Shown here one piece after another: positions 23,762 to 33,194 of a DNA stretch of 64,000 nucleotides. The notes beneath the pieces are model-generated. The model was not told where the DNA came from. It saw only the letters and a list, made by a program, of their open reading frames with translations, and searched no databases. The stretch's first letter is position 1, and the number at the start of each line of letters is the position of its first letter. Origin of the DNA: Ochotona curzoniae (lineage: Eukaryota > Chordata > Mammalia > Lagomorpha > Ochotonidae); NCBI RefSeq assembly GCF_017591425.1, contig NW_024467119.1, positions 78,236,894 to 78,300,893 of the forward strand, given 5' to 3'. A program made the translations under genes and the position numbers.

Positions 23762-24066
23762 AAAAAAAAAAAAAAACAGGGTTATTTCTTGGAAAGGCAA
23801 AGTGACAGAGAGAATTCTCTATCCACTGTTTTACTGCCCTGCAACCGCTGGGACTGGGCCAGGCCAGGGAAAAACCAAGAGCCCAGGGCTCCATAGGAGT
23901 CCCCTGGGGATGGTGGTACTAAGTACTAAGTACTCAGGCTATTCTGCTGGCTTCCCAGGCTCCTTAGAAGGACGCAGATCAGAAGCTGAGAATTTGGGGC
24001 TCAAACTGACATGCCAACATGTGAAAAAGGCTTCACAAGTGGCAGTGTACACCCACCACACTACCA
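23762..24066 (-). mobile_element. C-SINE, old copy
   Basis: Poly-A on the + strand precedes 'CAGGGTTATTTCTTGGAAAGG'. Then follow 'CACTGTTTTACTGCCC', 'GGGCCAGGCC' and a head remnant 'CCACCACACTACCATAAG'. A tandem TACTAAG triplication sits near 23918-23932. Confidence 0.75.
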
Positions 24067-24089
24067 TAAGTGGCTATTTAATTTTGTTT

Positions 24090-24358
24090 TAAATGACTTA
24101 TCTTCATTTTATTTGAATGATACACATGAAGACAGAGATCTTCAATGTTTTGGTTCTGTTCCCAGATGCCTCCAACAGCTAGGTCATGCCAAAGCCTGGA
24201 GCCAGGACCTCAGTCTGGATGTCCCAAATCATCTGTTGTCTCCCAGGGCACTCATCAGCAGGACACTGGCATTTGAAGCAGAGCTGGGACTTGGACACAA
24301 GCGCTCCAGTATGGGATGTTAGTGTCCCAAGTGGCGCTTTCATCACTGCTCTGCATAT
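24090..24358 (-). mobile_element. C-SINE, old copy
   Basis: Antisense 'CTTCATTTTATTTGAATGA', 'CCCAGATGCCTCCAACAGC', 'GGGACTTGGACACAAGCGC' and 'AGTATGGGATGTTAGTG'. Confidence 0.78.
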
Positions 24359-24489
24359 GTGAGTTCTGCCTACTAGATTCTGGCTCAGAAAACTTCCCTC
24401 ATACAAGTTTCACCTCTTCTTCTGTTACTTCATGGATGGCTCTTTGACAACTTCTTTCTTCCTTCTCCTACCTCACCACCCCTGGAATA

Positions 24490-24721
24490 GCTCCTGGGCT
24501 ATTACTAGCTCCCAGCTAACCTTGCTTCACATTCTTCCTACGCCCCAAAGCCTTGTTTCCCTGAACCCATGGGAGAGACACAGAAGAGGGTTCTGGCTCC
24601 TGGCTTTAGATTTCCTCAGTTCTGGCCATTGAGGTCATTTGGGAAGCAAGCCAGCAGATCTTTCTGTCTGTCTCTCTTTCTTTCTGTAAAATCTACCTTT
24701 CCAATTAAAAAAAATCTTTAT
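24490..24721 (+). mobile_element. C-SINE, 5'-eroded copy
   Basis: The head is lost. From 'TTCCCTGAACCCATGGGAGAG' the body is clear, through 'GGTTCTGGCTCCTGGCTTTAG' to 'TTTCCAATTAAAAAAAATC'. Confidence 0.75.
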
Positions 24722-24789
24722 AAAACAGCACAACTCATTTATGGAGGAATAAAATTAATGTTTATCAGCTCATTGGACAATTCTAAACA

Positions 24790-25035
24790 AATGCTCCATG
24801 CAACTTCCTATTATAAGTGTGCAAAACTGGATTCCCTGTGTCTTCCACACAATGTTTCTCCTTCTGTGTTCCAGTGTTATCGCCTCCATCCTCTCCGTCA
24901 CCCAAATTAGAACACTGGAGTTATATTTGATACCTCCTCTTCATTTTCCAACTCTAGACATCACACTCCTGTTGCATCCAGTTCCAGAACCTTCCAAAAC
25001 CCCTCCCTTGTTTTTCTTTTAGTTCAGGACCACAC
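24790..25035 (+). mobile_element. L2 relic, left part
   Basis: 'GAACACTGGAGTTATATTTG', 'ATACCTCCTCTTCATTTTCC' and 'TGTTGCATCCAGTTCC' follow the L2 phrase 'CTTGACTCCTCCCTCTCC...ACATCCAATC'. The downstream L2 part resumes at about 25880, beyond LTR insertions. Confidence 0.5.
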
Positions 25036-25043
25036 CATCTCAT

Positions 25044-25165
25044 GTTTGGGCTTTGTTTAGCTCTTGCTGTCATAACAACGTGACATAGGTGGGTAGCTTA
25101 AATAACAGAGATGTATTTCTTACAGGAGGCTGGAAACTCTGAGATCAAGATGCAGGCAAGCTCTG
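25044..25165 (-). mobile_element. MLT1-type MaLR LTR, antisense, 3' part
   Basis: 'TAGCTCTTGCTGTCATAACA', 'GGTGGGTAGCTTAAATAACA' and 'ACAGGAGGCTGGAAACTC' are the antisense end of a mammalian MLT1/MST LTR. Confidence 0.65.
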
Positions 25166-25274
25166 TTATCGATGACGTTATTGATGAGTGTTAGTTATTT
25201 TAAACATGTTAGAGCTCTAGTTCATATGATATTATTACACACAGCTAATTGCCACAACCTGTTTCTTTTTAATG

Positions 25275-25690
25275 TGAGCTGAAAACACCAGACGCAACAA
25301 GGTATCTTAGGAGGTTTATTCCAGCCAGGCAGGCACTGGGTGGAGGTGGTGGAGATCAGCGGGAAAAGGGGACAAAAGGGAAGATGGAGGCACCTGAGGC
25401 CCCTTATGTTCAGGTAGGCCTGCAAGGTGTGTGGGGGCCAGGATTGGCAAGGATTGAGGGCAGGCCCCAGGGGATTGGTGCCTGCAGGTGAATGCCTAGG
25501 GTTGATTGGTGAGTGGGCGGGCTTAGGAAAGGGGGCTGGAAAATTGGGGGTGGGATTCTCAGGTGAAATGGTTGATTGGTGGATGGCTAGACCGGCACGA
25601 ATTTCGTGAAATGGCGCTGGGTTCAGGGTGGGATATTCGAATAACTCCTTACAATGAGGGTTCCCTTCCTGGCTGGCAGATAGCTGACAT
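25275..25690 (-). mobile_element. LTR-like insertion, antisense
   Basis: On the minus strand the end reads AATAAA (complement at 25315-25320), then 'CCTCCTAAGATACCTTGTTG' and 'CGTCTGGTGTTTTCAGC', the look of an LTR R/U5. The remaining G-rich block (25330-25610) would be U3. It separates two MLT1 pieces. The right boundary is uncertain. Confidence 0.45.
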
Positions 25691-25699
25691 GCAAGACAC

Positions 25700-25865
25700 A
25701 GAAGTTCTAGTATCTTGCTGTTTTAATCCCATCACGAAGGCCCCAAGCCCTTCTAATTGTCTTCTAAAGCCCAGTATCCTAATACTGTCACAAAGGATTG
25801 AAGCTTCAATCTATGGACTTTGGGGAGACACAGTTTTTAACAAGCTTTTGCACTGATGTCTGAAT
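25700..25865 (-). mobile_element. MLT1/MST-type LTR, antisense, 5' part
   Basis: 'AGTATCCTAATACTGTCACA', 'GGATTGAAGCTTCAATC' and 'GACTTTGGGGAGACACAG' match the antisense start of a MaLR LTR. This piece appears to complement the one at 25044-25165. Confidence 0.55.
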
Positions 25866-25879
25866 TGGTCCCCACCACT

Positions 25880-26210
25880 TCCAGTTTTTTCTCCCCTCTA
25901 CAGACACTCTAAAATGCAGACACAGCACATCATGCCCTGGGGTACAAGTTTTCAGGAGCTTCCTATGTTACTTAACCATAGTATTTACAACAGGGTGGAG
26001 TCAAGACTGTCTACTCCATGTCAGCTTCACCTCCAGTTACTCCAATTTTCTTCCCATTTTCTCTTCTTTGTTTCCTTCGTTCACACTCTCTCCTCTGGCA
26101 CCATCATATTGGCAGGGCAAATGCTGCTTGCTTCTCTGGGCCCAGCTCACATGTGATCATTTTGACAAATTTTCTCTCCAGCACAATCATTCAGCTTCTC
26201 TATCAGAGAT
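25880..26210 (+). mobile_element. L2 relic, right part
   Basis: 'GACACAGCACATCATGCCC', 'CAGGAGCTTCCTATG', 'GGGCAAATGCTGCTTGC' and the following text follow L2 order (..ATCATGTCAC..CATGCTGTTCC..). It is very diverged. Confidence 0.42.
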
Positions 26211-26218
26211 TTATAAAT

Positions 26219-26300
26219 CAGTGATCCTTAACATTGTCTGCATAAGAGAATCACCTAGTCAAGAATCTCTAGGGACACATAATGTGTAAGACACAGGTTC
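26219..26300 (+). mobile_element. MER5-like hAT relic
   Basis: 'CAGTGATCCTTAACATTGTC' followed by 'GCATAAGAGAATCACCTAG' is a mutated MER5A-type end (CAGTGGTTCTCAAC...AGAATCACCTGG). Only the left half is seen. Confidence 0.65.
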
Positions 26301-26309
26301 TCATAAGGG

Positions 26310-26346
26310 GTTTTCAAAAAGTCAATGGAAAATATATATTACAGGA
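26310..26346 (+). mobile_element. MITE-like element fragment, copy 4
   Basis: 'TTTTCAAAAAGTCAATGGAA' is the left terminus of the palindromic family. It is cut off by SINE-derived sequence at 26349. Confidence 0.5.
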
Positions 26347-26348
26347 AT

Positions 26349-26437
26349 AGGAGGGCTTGCAGAGTGGTTAAGATGCCTGTTGGGATGTGTAGGTTCCAAG
26401 TGGTAGTCTAACCTACTGTGCCACAACACCTCCTCCA
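26349..26437. mobile_element. Two C-SINE head fragments, head-to-head
   Basis: 26349-26400 reads as a sense head ('GGGCTTGCAGAGTGGTTAAG'). 26402-26437 reads as an antisense head ('AACCTACTGTGCCACAACAC'). The bodies are missing from both. Confidence 0.6.
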
Positions 26438-26559
26438 GCAAACTTCTCTTTTTCTGATAATCCTTTGAAATCCTCTTGTATTGTAGAACATTCCTCTATT
26501 TCTACCCATCCATCTGATATGTATGTATCTTCTATGTGCATGCATATGTGTAGCTTGTG

Positions 26560-26900
26560 TGTACATATAAAGAGATTATTGTAAGTCATTGGCTCACATA
26601 GACAGACAAGCTTCAAGATCTGCAGCTGGCACACTGGAGCTGCAGCAGAGCTGATGCTCTTGTTCCAGTGCAGCGCGTGGCAGGTTCAAGACATGGGGAA
26701 CAGCTGGTGAGGCTGAGGGCAGAAAAACAAAAAAAGAAAGCCTGATGGTTCAACTGGAAGCACTCAGGCAAGAGAAATTTTCTCTTATCAGGGAGAGGCA
26801 GGTTTCTTGTTCTATTCAAGTCTCCAACTGATGGATGTGGCCCACTCACACTGGATCATCTGCTTTACTTAGCCCAATGATGAAAATGCTAAATTCATTT
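26560..26900 (-). mobile_element. Old LTR/LINE-like relic, antisense
   Basis: 'AAGAGATTATTGTAAGTCAT', 'TGGCTCACATAGACAG', 'AGATCTGCAGCTGGCAC', 'TTGTTCTATTCAAGTCTCC' and 'CAACTGATGGATGTGGCCC' are a well-known antisense series of an old mammalian repeat. I believe it is ERVL/MaLR-like, but the family assignment is uncertain. Confidence 0.5.
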
Positions 26901-27317
26901 AACAGCTGATGATGTGAAAGTGATAACATTCAGTAGAATCTATACTCTGAACTGTTAATGTTTATGTTTTCCTGGGACGATGACATGCGATCCAGGACAG
27001 AACTCTTGCTCCTGGCCAGCCCCATGGTCACAACCCACATGAGAATGTGTTAAGCTAGGGTACCCTAGAGGTCAGGAGTAATCAGTGCATTTTTTAACTT
27101 ATATTCTTTCCAACTTAATGATGGCCTGGTCAGGTTGAAACCCCATCATGAGTGGAAGAGCACCTGTGTGTGTGTGCACATGCATGTGTGATATGGGAGT
27201 GCATTATATATTTGACTGTGGTTTCTTTCAGGTCCAGAACTGGCCTTACTTCTGGTTATCTCAACACCAGCCCACATGGAACCGAACTGATGTCTAATTC
27301 AGTGATGCATTCATTTA
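26901..27317. other. Unassigned spacer
   Basis: No gene or clear element. A short (TG)n stretch lies at 27165-27190. Confidence 0.5.
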
Positions 27318-27472
27318 ACTGTTAGAGATTGAACTGTGTCTCCTAAAACATTGATATTCCAACCTCTACTACCTCAGAATGTGACCTTATTGGGAAATAA
27401 GGTTGTTATAGATGTGTTAAGTTGCGATAAGATCATAATGGAGAAGGTCATGTGAGGATGAAGACACAGGCT
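27318..27472 (+). mobile_element. MLT1 LTR fragment, sense
   Basis: 'TTGAACTGTGTCTCCTAAAA', 'ACCTCAGAATGTGACCTTAT', 'GGGAAATAAGG' and 'GTCATGTGAGGATGAAG' follow the MLT1 consensus order closely. It is cut at the right by an antisense C-SINE. Confidence 0.85.
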
Positions 27473-27757
27473 AGAGAGAGAAGGAGGTTACAGAAGAGAG
27501 ATATTTTATCCATTGTTTACCTCCCAAATGGCTACCCACAGTGGCCAGGGCTGGGGCAGGCCACAACCAGGAGCCTAGAGCCCCACCCATCTGGTCTCCC
27601 ATGTCAGTGGCAGGGGCCTAAGCACATGGATCTTCTTCCTCTTTATTAGGTGCATTAGCAGCAAACTGGGTTGCAAGCAGATGGCTTGGACTTCAACTTA
27701 CATGGGATTCTAGCACAAGTGGTGCCTTAACCTGCTGTGCTACAATACCACCCCCCT
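27473..27757 (-). mobile_element. C-SINE, inserted beside MLT1
   Basis: Antisense 'CCATTGTTTACCTCCCAAAT', 'GGCCAGGGCTGGGGCAGGCC', 'TACATGGGATTCTAGC' and the head 'AACCTGCTGTGCTACAATAC'. Confidence 0.85.
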
Positions 27758-28132
27758 TTCTTGCCTTCTTATCTTTTAAGCTTTCAGGTTTGCGTTATAA
27801 TTCACCCAAGTACTGCTTGAGTGGAAGGACTTTCCAGAAAGGGTCACCAGAACGGATATCGGTCTCATTTCCTGAGCCACCCACAGACCAACTAGAAATG
27901 ATTAAGCAGGCAACCAGCTTCTCTATCCCTCCTTCCTTCCCTGAAGCTTCATCAACCCAGGGGGTCGTTCATCAGTGCACATTTCTGGAACTGTGAAGTT
28001 CAGTGTTGAGTCAGGGGCCTGGGTGCCCCACCAAGGTCATTAAGATGCACTGCCGGCTCAGCCATCTGCCCCTCACTTTCTGACGGCTCTTTAAATTAAA
28101 CACCACACCCTGTGGTAAAATTGCTCTTGCTC

Positions 28133-28140
28133 TATAAATA
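28133..28140 (+). promoter_or_regulatory. Candidate TATA box
   Basis: TATAAATA is preceded by 'CCACACCCTGTGGTAAAATT'. The CCACACCC word resembles a KLF-type CACCC site, and TGTGGT resembles a RUNX core. Thirty bases downstream is a moderately CpG-containing stretch. No CpG island is present. The start site would be near 28165. Confidence 0.4.
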
Positions 28141-28164
28141 GCTGACTTGGCTTGGAGTCGCACT

Positions 28165-28360
28165 GAATTGCTCCGGAGGAGTAGGAGGAGGGTGTGAGAG
28201 AGAAGGAAAAGGAAAGGTCTTAGATTCAAGGGCAAGTATCTCGGTCAGATGGCTCCGGTCTCCGAGGAATCCCAGGAGTTCTCCGCATAACATTCCTGGG
28301 CCCCACTGGCATCATCCCGCTACTCTCCTGACCTGCTTTCCTAAGATGGCATCTGCCAAG
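28165..28360 (+). other. Candidate first exon with strong-Kozak ATG
   Basis: Downstream of the TATA box, a ~180 base leader reaches AAGATGG at 28343-28349, with A at -3 and G at +4. It would encode Met-Ala-Ser-Ala-Lys up to a good splice donor AAG|GTACAG at 28360/28361. An earlier ATG at 28250 opens a short 14-codon frame, which could be an upstream ORF or argue against this model. The zone carries no SINE from 27758 to 30557. I do not recognise the gene and cannot find its second exon. This is inference from signals only. Confidence 0.28.
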
Positions 28361-29229
28361 GTACAGGTCCTTCTGCAGTATTCTCGTGCTCGGGAGTATC
28401 GTGCATCAGAAAATGTGCTCCCAGGTTGCTTTAAAGAGAAGATGTGCTCCTTTCTGCAGACTCACAGCCCACTCTAGCTTCAGTCTCATCATTCCTGAAT
28501 CAAAACGGGAGACCTTCGTAGGCAGTGCCTTGTTGTTGATGCTTTCTGTAATGCTTCGTTTTCACATTATAATTTCATGACGGACTGGCCTGCAGTTTTC
28601 TGTTGCCACAAACGTCACATCTGCTCCCCGAGATGGGTCCGGCCAGCTTGCCAGCTTCTCGCTCCTTCTCTTGCTCCCACTTTCTCTAAAGTCTCTGTCT
28701 CAGCCCTCAGCATTCTTAGCTTCTGCTCCCTGCCACACATGGTTACCACTCCACAGTCAGCAAGGTTCTGCCAAGCTTTTAGGGCAAGTTTTCATACGTT
28801 GAACCCTTGGCCACTCCAGGTCACATCCACTATGTCTGTTTCTCCTCCCCCTTCTTTGTCCACACAGCAACTTCTTGCCTTATAGGAGTCTTCACCTTTG
28901 GCCCTTCCCCTTAGCCAGGCCCCAGCGTTTCCATCTATTCCTTCCCTGTGCCAGGGGTTAAGGCAGGGAAGGGATATCCGTTGGGGTGTAGGGGTAGGCA
29001 GTGGGGGGGGGTAGTCTCTTGGCGTCATTGAAGAGGCTTGTCCTCTGGTCCCCAATCTTCCCTCTTGGAAAAAGTCTTCGCTTCCAATTTCCTTGTAATG
29101 CTGGGGCATGTCCTTCACAGGTGAGTTCTCTAAAGTCAGGCAGGTATAAAATGCAGGTATAAAATACAGACCTGAGTGAGGGTGGTGCTACCCCGGACTC
29201 AGAAGCAGGTTTTTGTCTTTCTTCCTTTC
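28361..29229. other. Unassigned, C/T-rich
   Basis: No clear repeat. On the minus strand, 28310-28440 contains an open stretch without ATG or good splice sites. Frames at 28577-28885 (+) and 28792-29118 (-) oppose each other. A G run of 8 lies near 29003-29010. Confidence 0.4.
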
Positions 29230-29860
29230 AACAGAAGACAAGTGATTCTGACCCCAAAGCCCTATAGTTCAAAGGCAGGATACATCCTCTCATCTTTCTT
29301 AGTCCAATCAGTCTTTGCCTGTCTTGTATCAAGGGGAGTTCACTGAATTGGTGGAGTGCTACAGCTGACCTTACACAGGTTCTAATGACCTGACCCAAGA
29401 AATCATTTACTTTCTCAATAGGTAAAATCCTACGGGCCAGTATTATCAGATGGGGTTTATTTAAGGGAATTCCAAGTTCAAGCAGGGAAATTCCAGGTGT
29501 GGCAGAGTAGGTAAATAACACAAGTAACCCCCCTCCAACATGCTGAAATCCACACGACCATTGTAAGTGTCCTAAAGAGAATGGCATCACCAACGAATCA
29601 AAGGAACGTCACGAACTCCACCGACCAACCAGGATCTTGGAAACGAGTTGAATATACACCTCTCAACCCCAGCTTCAATCTATGAGACCCTTCCCTCCTA
29701 ACTCCTCCGGGAGCCTGGGAATTAAGCCATAGCCACCTGGCTCCTTATTCTGTGCTTTGCAATAAATACTGATTTTCTGTCAACACTGTTCATGTCAATT
29801 CGTCAGGTGAGCGGGCTCAGGTTTGTGGGTTCTGTGGCAATGCCTTCAACGGCTTTGAAG
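29230..29860 (+). mobile_element. Solo LTR-like block
   Basis: The 3' part reads 'CTCCTTATTCTGTGCTTTGC', AATAAA at 29761-29766, then 'CTGATTTTCTGTCAACACTG' and 'TTCATGTCAATTCGTCAGG', the look of an LTR polyadenylation region with R/U5. No retroviral coding sequence is attached. Limits are approximate. Confidence 0.45.
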
Positions 29861-30128
29861 TTGACTGCGCTGTGCGTGCTATCTATTGCTTGCTTCTTTC
29901 AGTCTTGGGAAATTGGAAGTGGGGTCTGGAAGCAGGGTAGAAGTCCAGCCCATGAAGAAGGCACTGGGTGTTCTCCCTGAACCGAATCCAGGCTGCCCCG
30001 CTGTGGGTCTGTTTCCAGGTCCTGTGTCCCATGTTGCTTCTTTCACATGGACTGGGCTTGAGCAGCCCTGGCACCAGCAGGAATGCAGGAATGTGTTAGG
30101 AACGCACACTCTCCACCCTACTTCTCAC

Positions 30129-30255
30129 CTATCAAGTCGTTCTCTTTGATCAGGATGTACAGGTAGTTTCTGGTCAGTGTGAAGCCTGTGCTGCAGAGAG
30201 TGGAGTTCCACATGTGTGCACAGCGGCCCTGGGGACAGCCGCGGCCCTGGTGCAG
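30129..30255 (-). CDS. Candidate internal coding exon, secreted Cys-bearing protein
   Basis: Read on the minus strand, a pyrimidine-leaning stretch ends in CCTGCAG at 30256, followed by 127 bases fully open in one frame and a strong donor AG|GTGAG (exon end 30129). The 42 codons have three Cys in 'GCPQGRC' and 'STLC', an N-glycosylation sequon (Asn-Ser-Thr), then 'GFTLTRNYLYILIKENDLI'. Composition and codon use differ sharply from the surrounding DNA. Length 127 gives a one-base overhang at the 3' side. The layout (a Gln-Gly turn, Cys, then a Tyr-rich beta strand before Glu-Asn-Asp) reminds me of netrin-type (NTR/UNC-6) modules, but that is a weak structural analogy. I do not recognise the gene, and no neighbouring exon could be assigned. 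It could also be a decayed exon of a pseudogene, though no stop or frameshift is seen. Confidence 0.5.
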
Positions 30256-30557
30256 CTGCAGGAACACTATGAAGGCCGTTCGTAGACTCAGTGCATTTAG
30301 AGGTTATCAATGTGTCAGCAAAGCAACCTCTTTATGGGGATCACTTAATTAATGTTAATTGCTCTTGGCCTATTGTGCAACTCAGGCAGGATTTACGGAA
30401 AATCACCATAATCTACAGCCCTATAAACGAGTCATTGCTTTTAGAGGCCTTGTAACTCATGCTGGGAGACATCTTCTGATAGTGATGTATCATCCAGAGG
30501 CAAAAAGATGGCCTACATTTGCGTGAATCTCAGAGGCAGCCAGACATTTATTATTAT

Positions 30558-30877
30558 TATTTTTTAAGATGTATTTATTTTTATTGGAAAGGCGGATATA
30601 TAGAGAGGAGGAGAGACAGAGAGGAAGACCATCCGTCCGATGGTTCATTCCCCAAGTGGCTGCAATGGCTGGAGCTGAGCCAATCTGAAGCCAGGAGCCA
30701 GGAGCTCTTCCAGGTCTCCCACGTGGGTGCAGGGTCCCAAGGTTTTGGGCCGTCCTCGACTGCTTTCCCAGGCTATAAGCAGGGAGCTGGATGGGAAGCA
30801 GGGTTGCCGGGATTAGAACTTGTGACTATATGGGATCCTGGCACGTGCAAGGCGAGGACTTTAACGCACCAGGCCCC
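30558..30877 (-). mobile_element. C-SINE, well preserved
   Basis: Antisense tail 'TTAAGATGTATTTATTTTTA' to head 'AACGCACCAGGCCCC'. The flanks 'AGACATTTATT' and 'TGACACTTATT' are a plausible mutated target duplication. A 125-codon plus frame here is SINE translation. Confidence 0.93.
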
Positions 30878-31789
30878 AGATGACACTTATTTTTAAGGGA
30901 GCAGGGGAAGGGTACAGGTGCATTCAGGTGAAAAGTGGTGCTCCTTGTATGTTGGGAGCTGAGCAGCTATTGGTGAGAATTTGCTTTACAAAGAGAGATG
31001 ACAGGTCCAGTTTTACTACCCAATCCTGTACCTTCACAATGTCCATCAATTTCATTGTTATTGATCCCTTCAGCCCAATGAATGCTTCAAGTTGTTCCCC
31101 ATCGGCAGGGTACCCCATCCTCCCTTTCCTTGATGTGCATCAGGCTAGGGAAAGGAAGAGGTGGACTTGAAGTGCAAGCAGTGGCAGGTGATGGCTCATG
31201 AAGAACCGAGGTACCATCAGAGCCAAACTTGTGAAGCGTGTGCAAATGGCCCGTACTGCTGACATGACCGCTAGGCTAAGAAGGGAACAACGAACCTGGT
31301 GACATGCCTGTCTGGGATTCCTGTCACTGGAGAAGAACAATGCCCTGGCCTGTGATCGCTGATTTTGCATCCTTGCTTTTCTATCCTTTATGGTTCTCTC
31401 TATCGTATGTGACAGAACAGGCAGGTGGATTTTGGATTTGTTTGTTCTTTGCTTCAGTTACCTTTAAGAGTAACTTGTTTTCAATATTTATTACCCTCAT
31501 AAGACAAATTGAGGCCTCTGAAACTTTCACTTTTCAAGCTTTAAGAAAGTCATCCCTCATTTTTTTTTTCTCCTATAGTGAAAGACACTAAAGTACTTGC
31601 CACTTTGAAAAGAATCCCATTCGTGGTTCTGACAGTTCCTCTCCCCTGGACCTCATCCCTTCCCCAACTGCGGCATCCTTGGCTGGCTCAAGCCCAGCCT
31701 CACCTCCTAGAGACAGTCTTCATTTGGTGGAAGGCTGACAGTTCCTGGCTTTTTTTTTTTTGCACTTGCTTATCTTTTCCATCCTCACT
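30878..31789. other. Unassigned spacer
   Basis: About 0.9 kb without a recognised element. The stretch near 31200-31310 has an open plus frame rich in Arg/Lys, but no start, splice or family support. Confidence 0.45.
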
Positions 31790-31905
31790 CAAATCCTGTA
31801 ACCTACAAGGCAGTGAGAGTACCTTAATGTCCATTTCACAGATGAAGAAATTAAGGTTGGTCATCAGCGGCAGAGCTTGAATGAAGACCTCCAGTTGCCT
31901 GTCCA
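31790..31905 (-). mobile_element. MIR relic, antisense
   Basis: 'CCATTTCACAGATGAAGAAA', 'TTAAGGTTGGTCATCAGC' and 'GGCAGAGCTTGAATGAAG' match the antisense MIR phrase '..TTTTACAGATGAGGAAACTGAGG..GGCAGAGC'. Confidence 0.75.
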
Positions 31906-32082
31906 ATGGGGTCACTCCAGTGGAGTGGATCTGGGTTCTCAGCACGTCTCAGCTTTCAGCCATCATGGTGGCAGCAGCATCCTAGTGTTCACTTGCCACA
32001 GACTCAACAAGTTCTCTCTCTGCTGTGCAGTGGGGCTGGCCTCATTCTGCCTGCGGAGGGCCACAGCAGAGTACCCCACTGT

Positions 32083-32396
32083 GGGGCAAGCGCTATAGCA
32101 TGGCATGTTACGCATCCCATATTGGAGCACCAGGGATCATGTCCTTCCTCTACCTCCACTCCTGATCCAGCTCCCTGCTAGCAAATATTCTGAAAGGGAG
32201 CAGGTGACGACTCAAGTGTTTAGTTCCTGCCGCCAATGTAGGAGACCCAGAATGAGTTCCTGGCTTCTGGGGTTGGCCTGGCTCAGTCCTGGCCTTTGTG
32301 GTCATTTGGAGGGTGACCAGCAGATAAAAATAAATCTTTATTTTATCTCTTCCTCTCTGTTACCCTGCCTTGCAAATAAATACAAATGAAATGAAA
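32083..32396 (+). mobile_element. C-SINE, older copy (host of next insertion)
   Basis: The body is clear from 'CACTCCTGATCCAGCTCCC' to 'TGCAAATAAATACAAATG'. Its A-rich tail contains the target used by the younger copy that follows. An extra 'AATAAATCTTTATTTTATC' segment interrupts the 3' body. Confidence 0.82.
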
Positions 32397-32724
32397 GGGC
32401 CCAGCGCGGTGGCGCAAGTGGTTAAGGTCCTCGCCTTGCATGCCCGGGATCCCATATGGGCGCCGGTTCTATCCTGGCAGCCCCGCTTCCCTTCCAGCTC
32501 CCTGCCTGTGGCCCGGGAAAGCAGTCGAGGACGGCCCAAAGCCTTGGGAACCTGCACCCGCGTGGGAGACCCGGAAGAGGCTCCTGGCTTCGGATCGGCA
32601 TAGTATCGGCCGTTGCACTCACTTGGGGAGTGAATCATCGGACGGAAGATCTTCCTCTCTGTCTCTCCTCTCTGTATATCCGCCTTTCCAATAAATAAAA
32701 TAATAAAAATAAATCTGAAAAAAA
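32397..32724 (+). mobile_element. Young C-SINE with perfect target duplication
   Basis: GGGCCCAGCGCGGTGGCGC head, diagnostic GGATCGGCATAGTATCG, and AATAAATAAAATAATAAAAA tail. The 15 bp duplication ACAAATGAAATGAAA is at 32382-32396 and 32725-32739. It inserted into the tail of the older SINE. Confidence 0.97.
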
Positions 32725-32739
32725 ACAAATGAAATGAAA

Positions 32740-33194
32740 AAAATAAGTTTATTTTATTTTATTTTTAAAGAGAATCTCATAGCACTTCCTCTAGAGGTTG
32801 TCTGAGATTTTGCCCTGGGCACCTGCCAGGTGCAGTTGGGATATGCTAACATCTCTACCTGGCTGTCCAAACTCTTCCCTGAGCAGCCGGTGTGAGGCAC
32901 ACATGCTCTGCTCCTCCTGCTGATCTTTCAGATGTTCTATAATTGGCCTGGGAGCAATGACCCACTTTTTTTTTTTTACCCAGAGTAGCATGTGCCATCT
33001 GTGGGCCCTCTCGCCCAGATGACTCAAGTCCTCTTAACTCCAGTCTCGCCGTCAGGTGTCATTTGTTCTGTGTCCCAGCTCTGCCTCATCTGTTAATCTG
33101 AAGATCTAAATTTCTGTCAGCTTACTCTTGTCCATTTGCAGATGAAATGACAGACATTCAGTGACTTCCAGAAAGGAGAGATGGAAGATGCCTT
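32740..33194. other. Unassigned spacer
   Basis: A 78-codon minus frame at 32791-33027 reads smoothly but has no recognised family. A T run lies at 32968-32979, and a weak MIR-like phrase 'CATTTGCAGATGAAATGAC' at about 33133. Confidence 0.45.

Noticed and set aside
28310..28440. Minus-strand open stretch encoding a Cys/Arg-rich segment
   Set aside because: It overlaps antisense the + strand first-exon model and has no clear splice sites. Only one of the two can be real and neither is proven.
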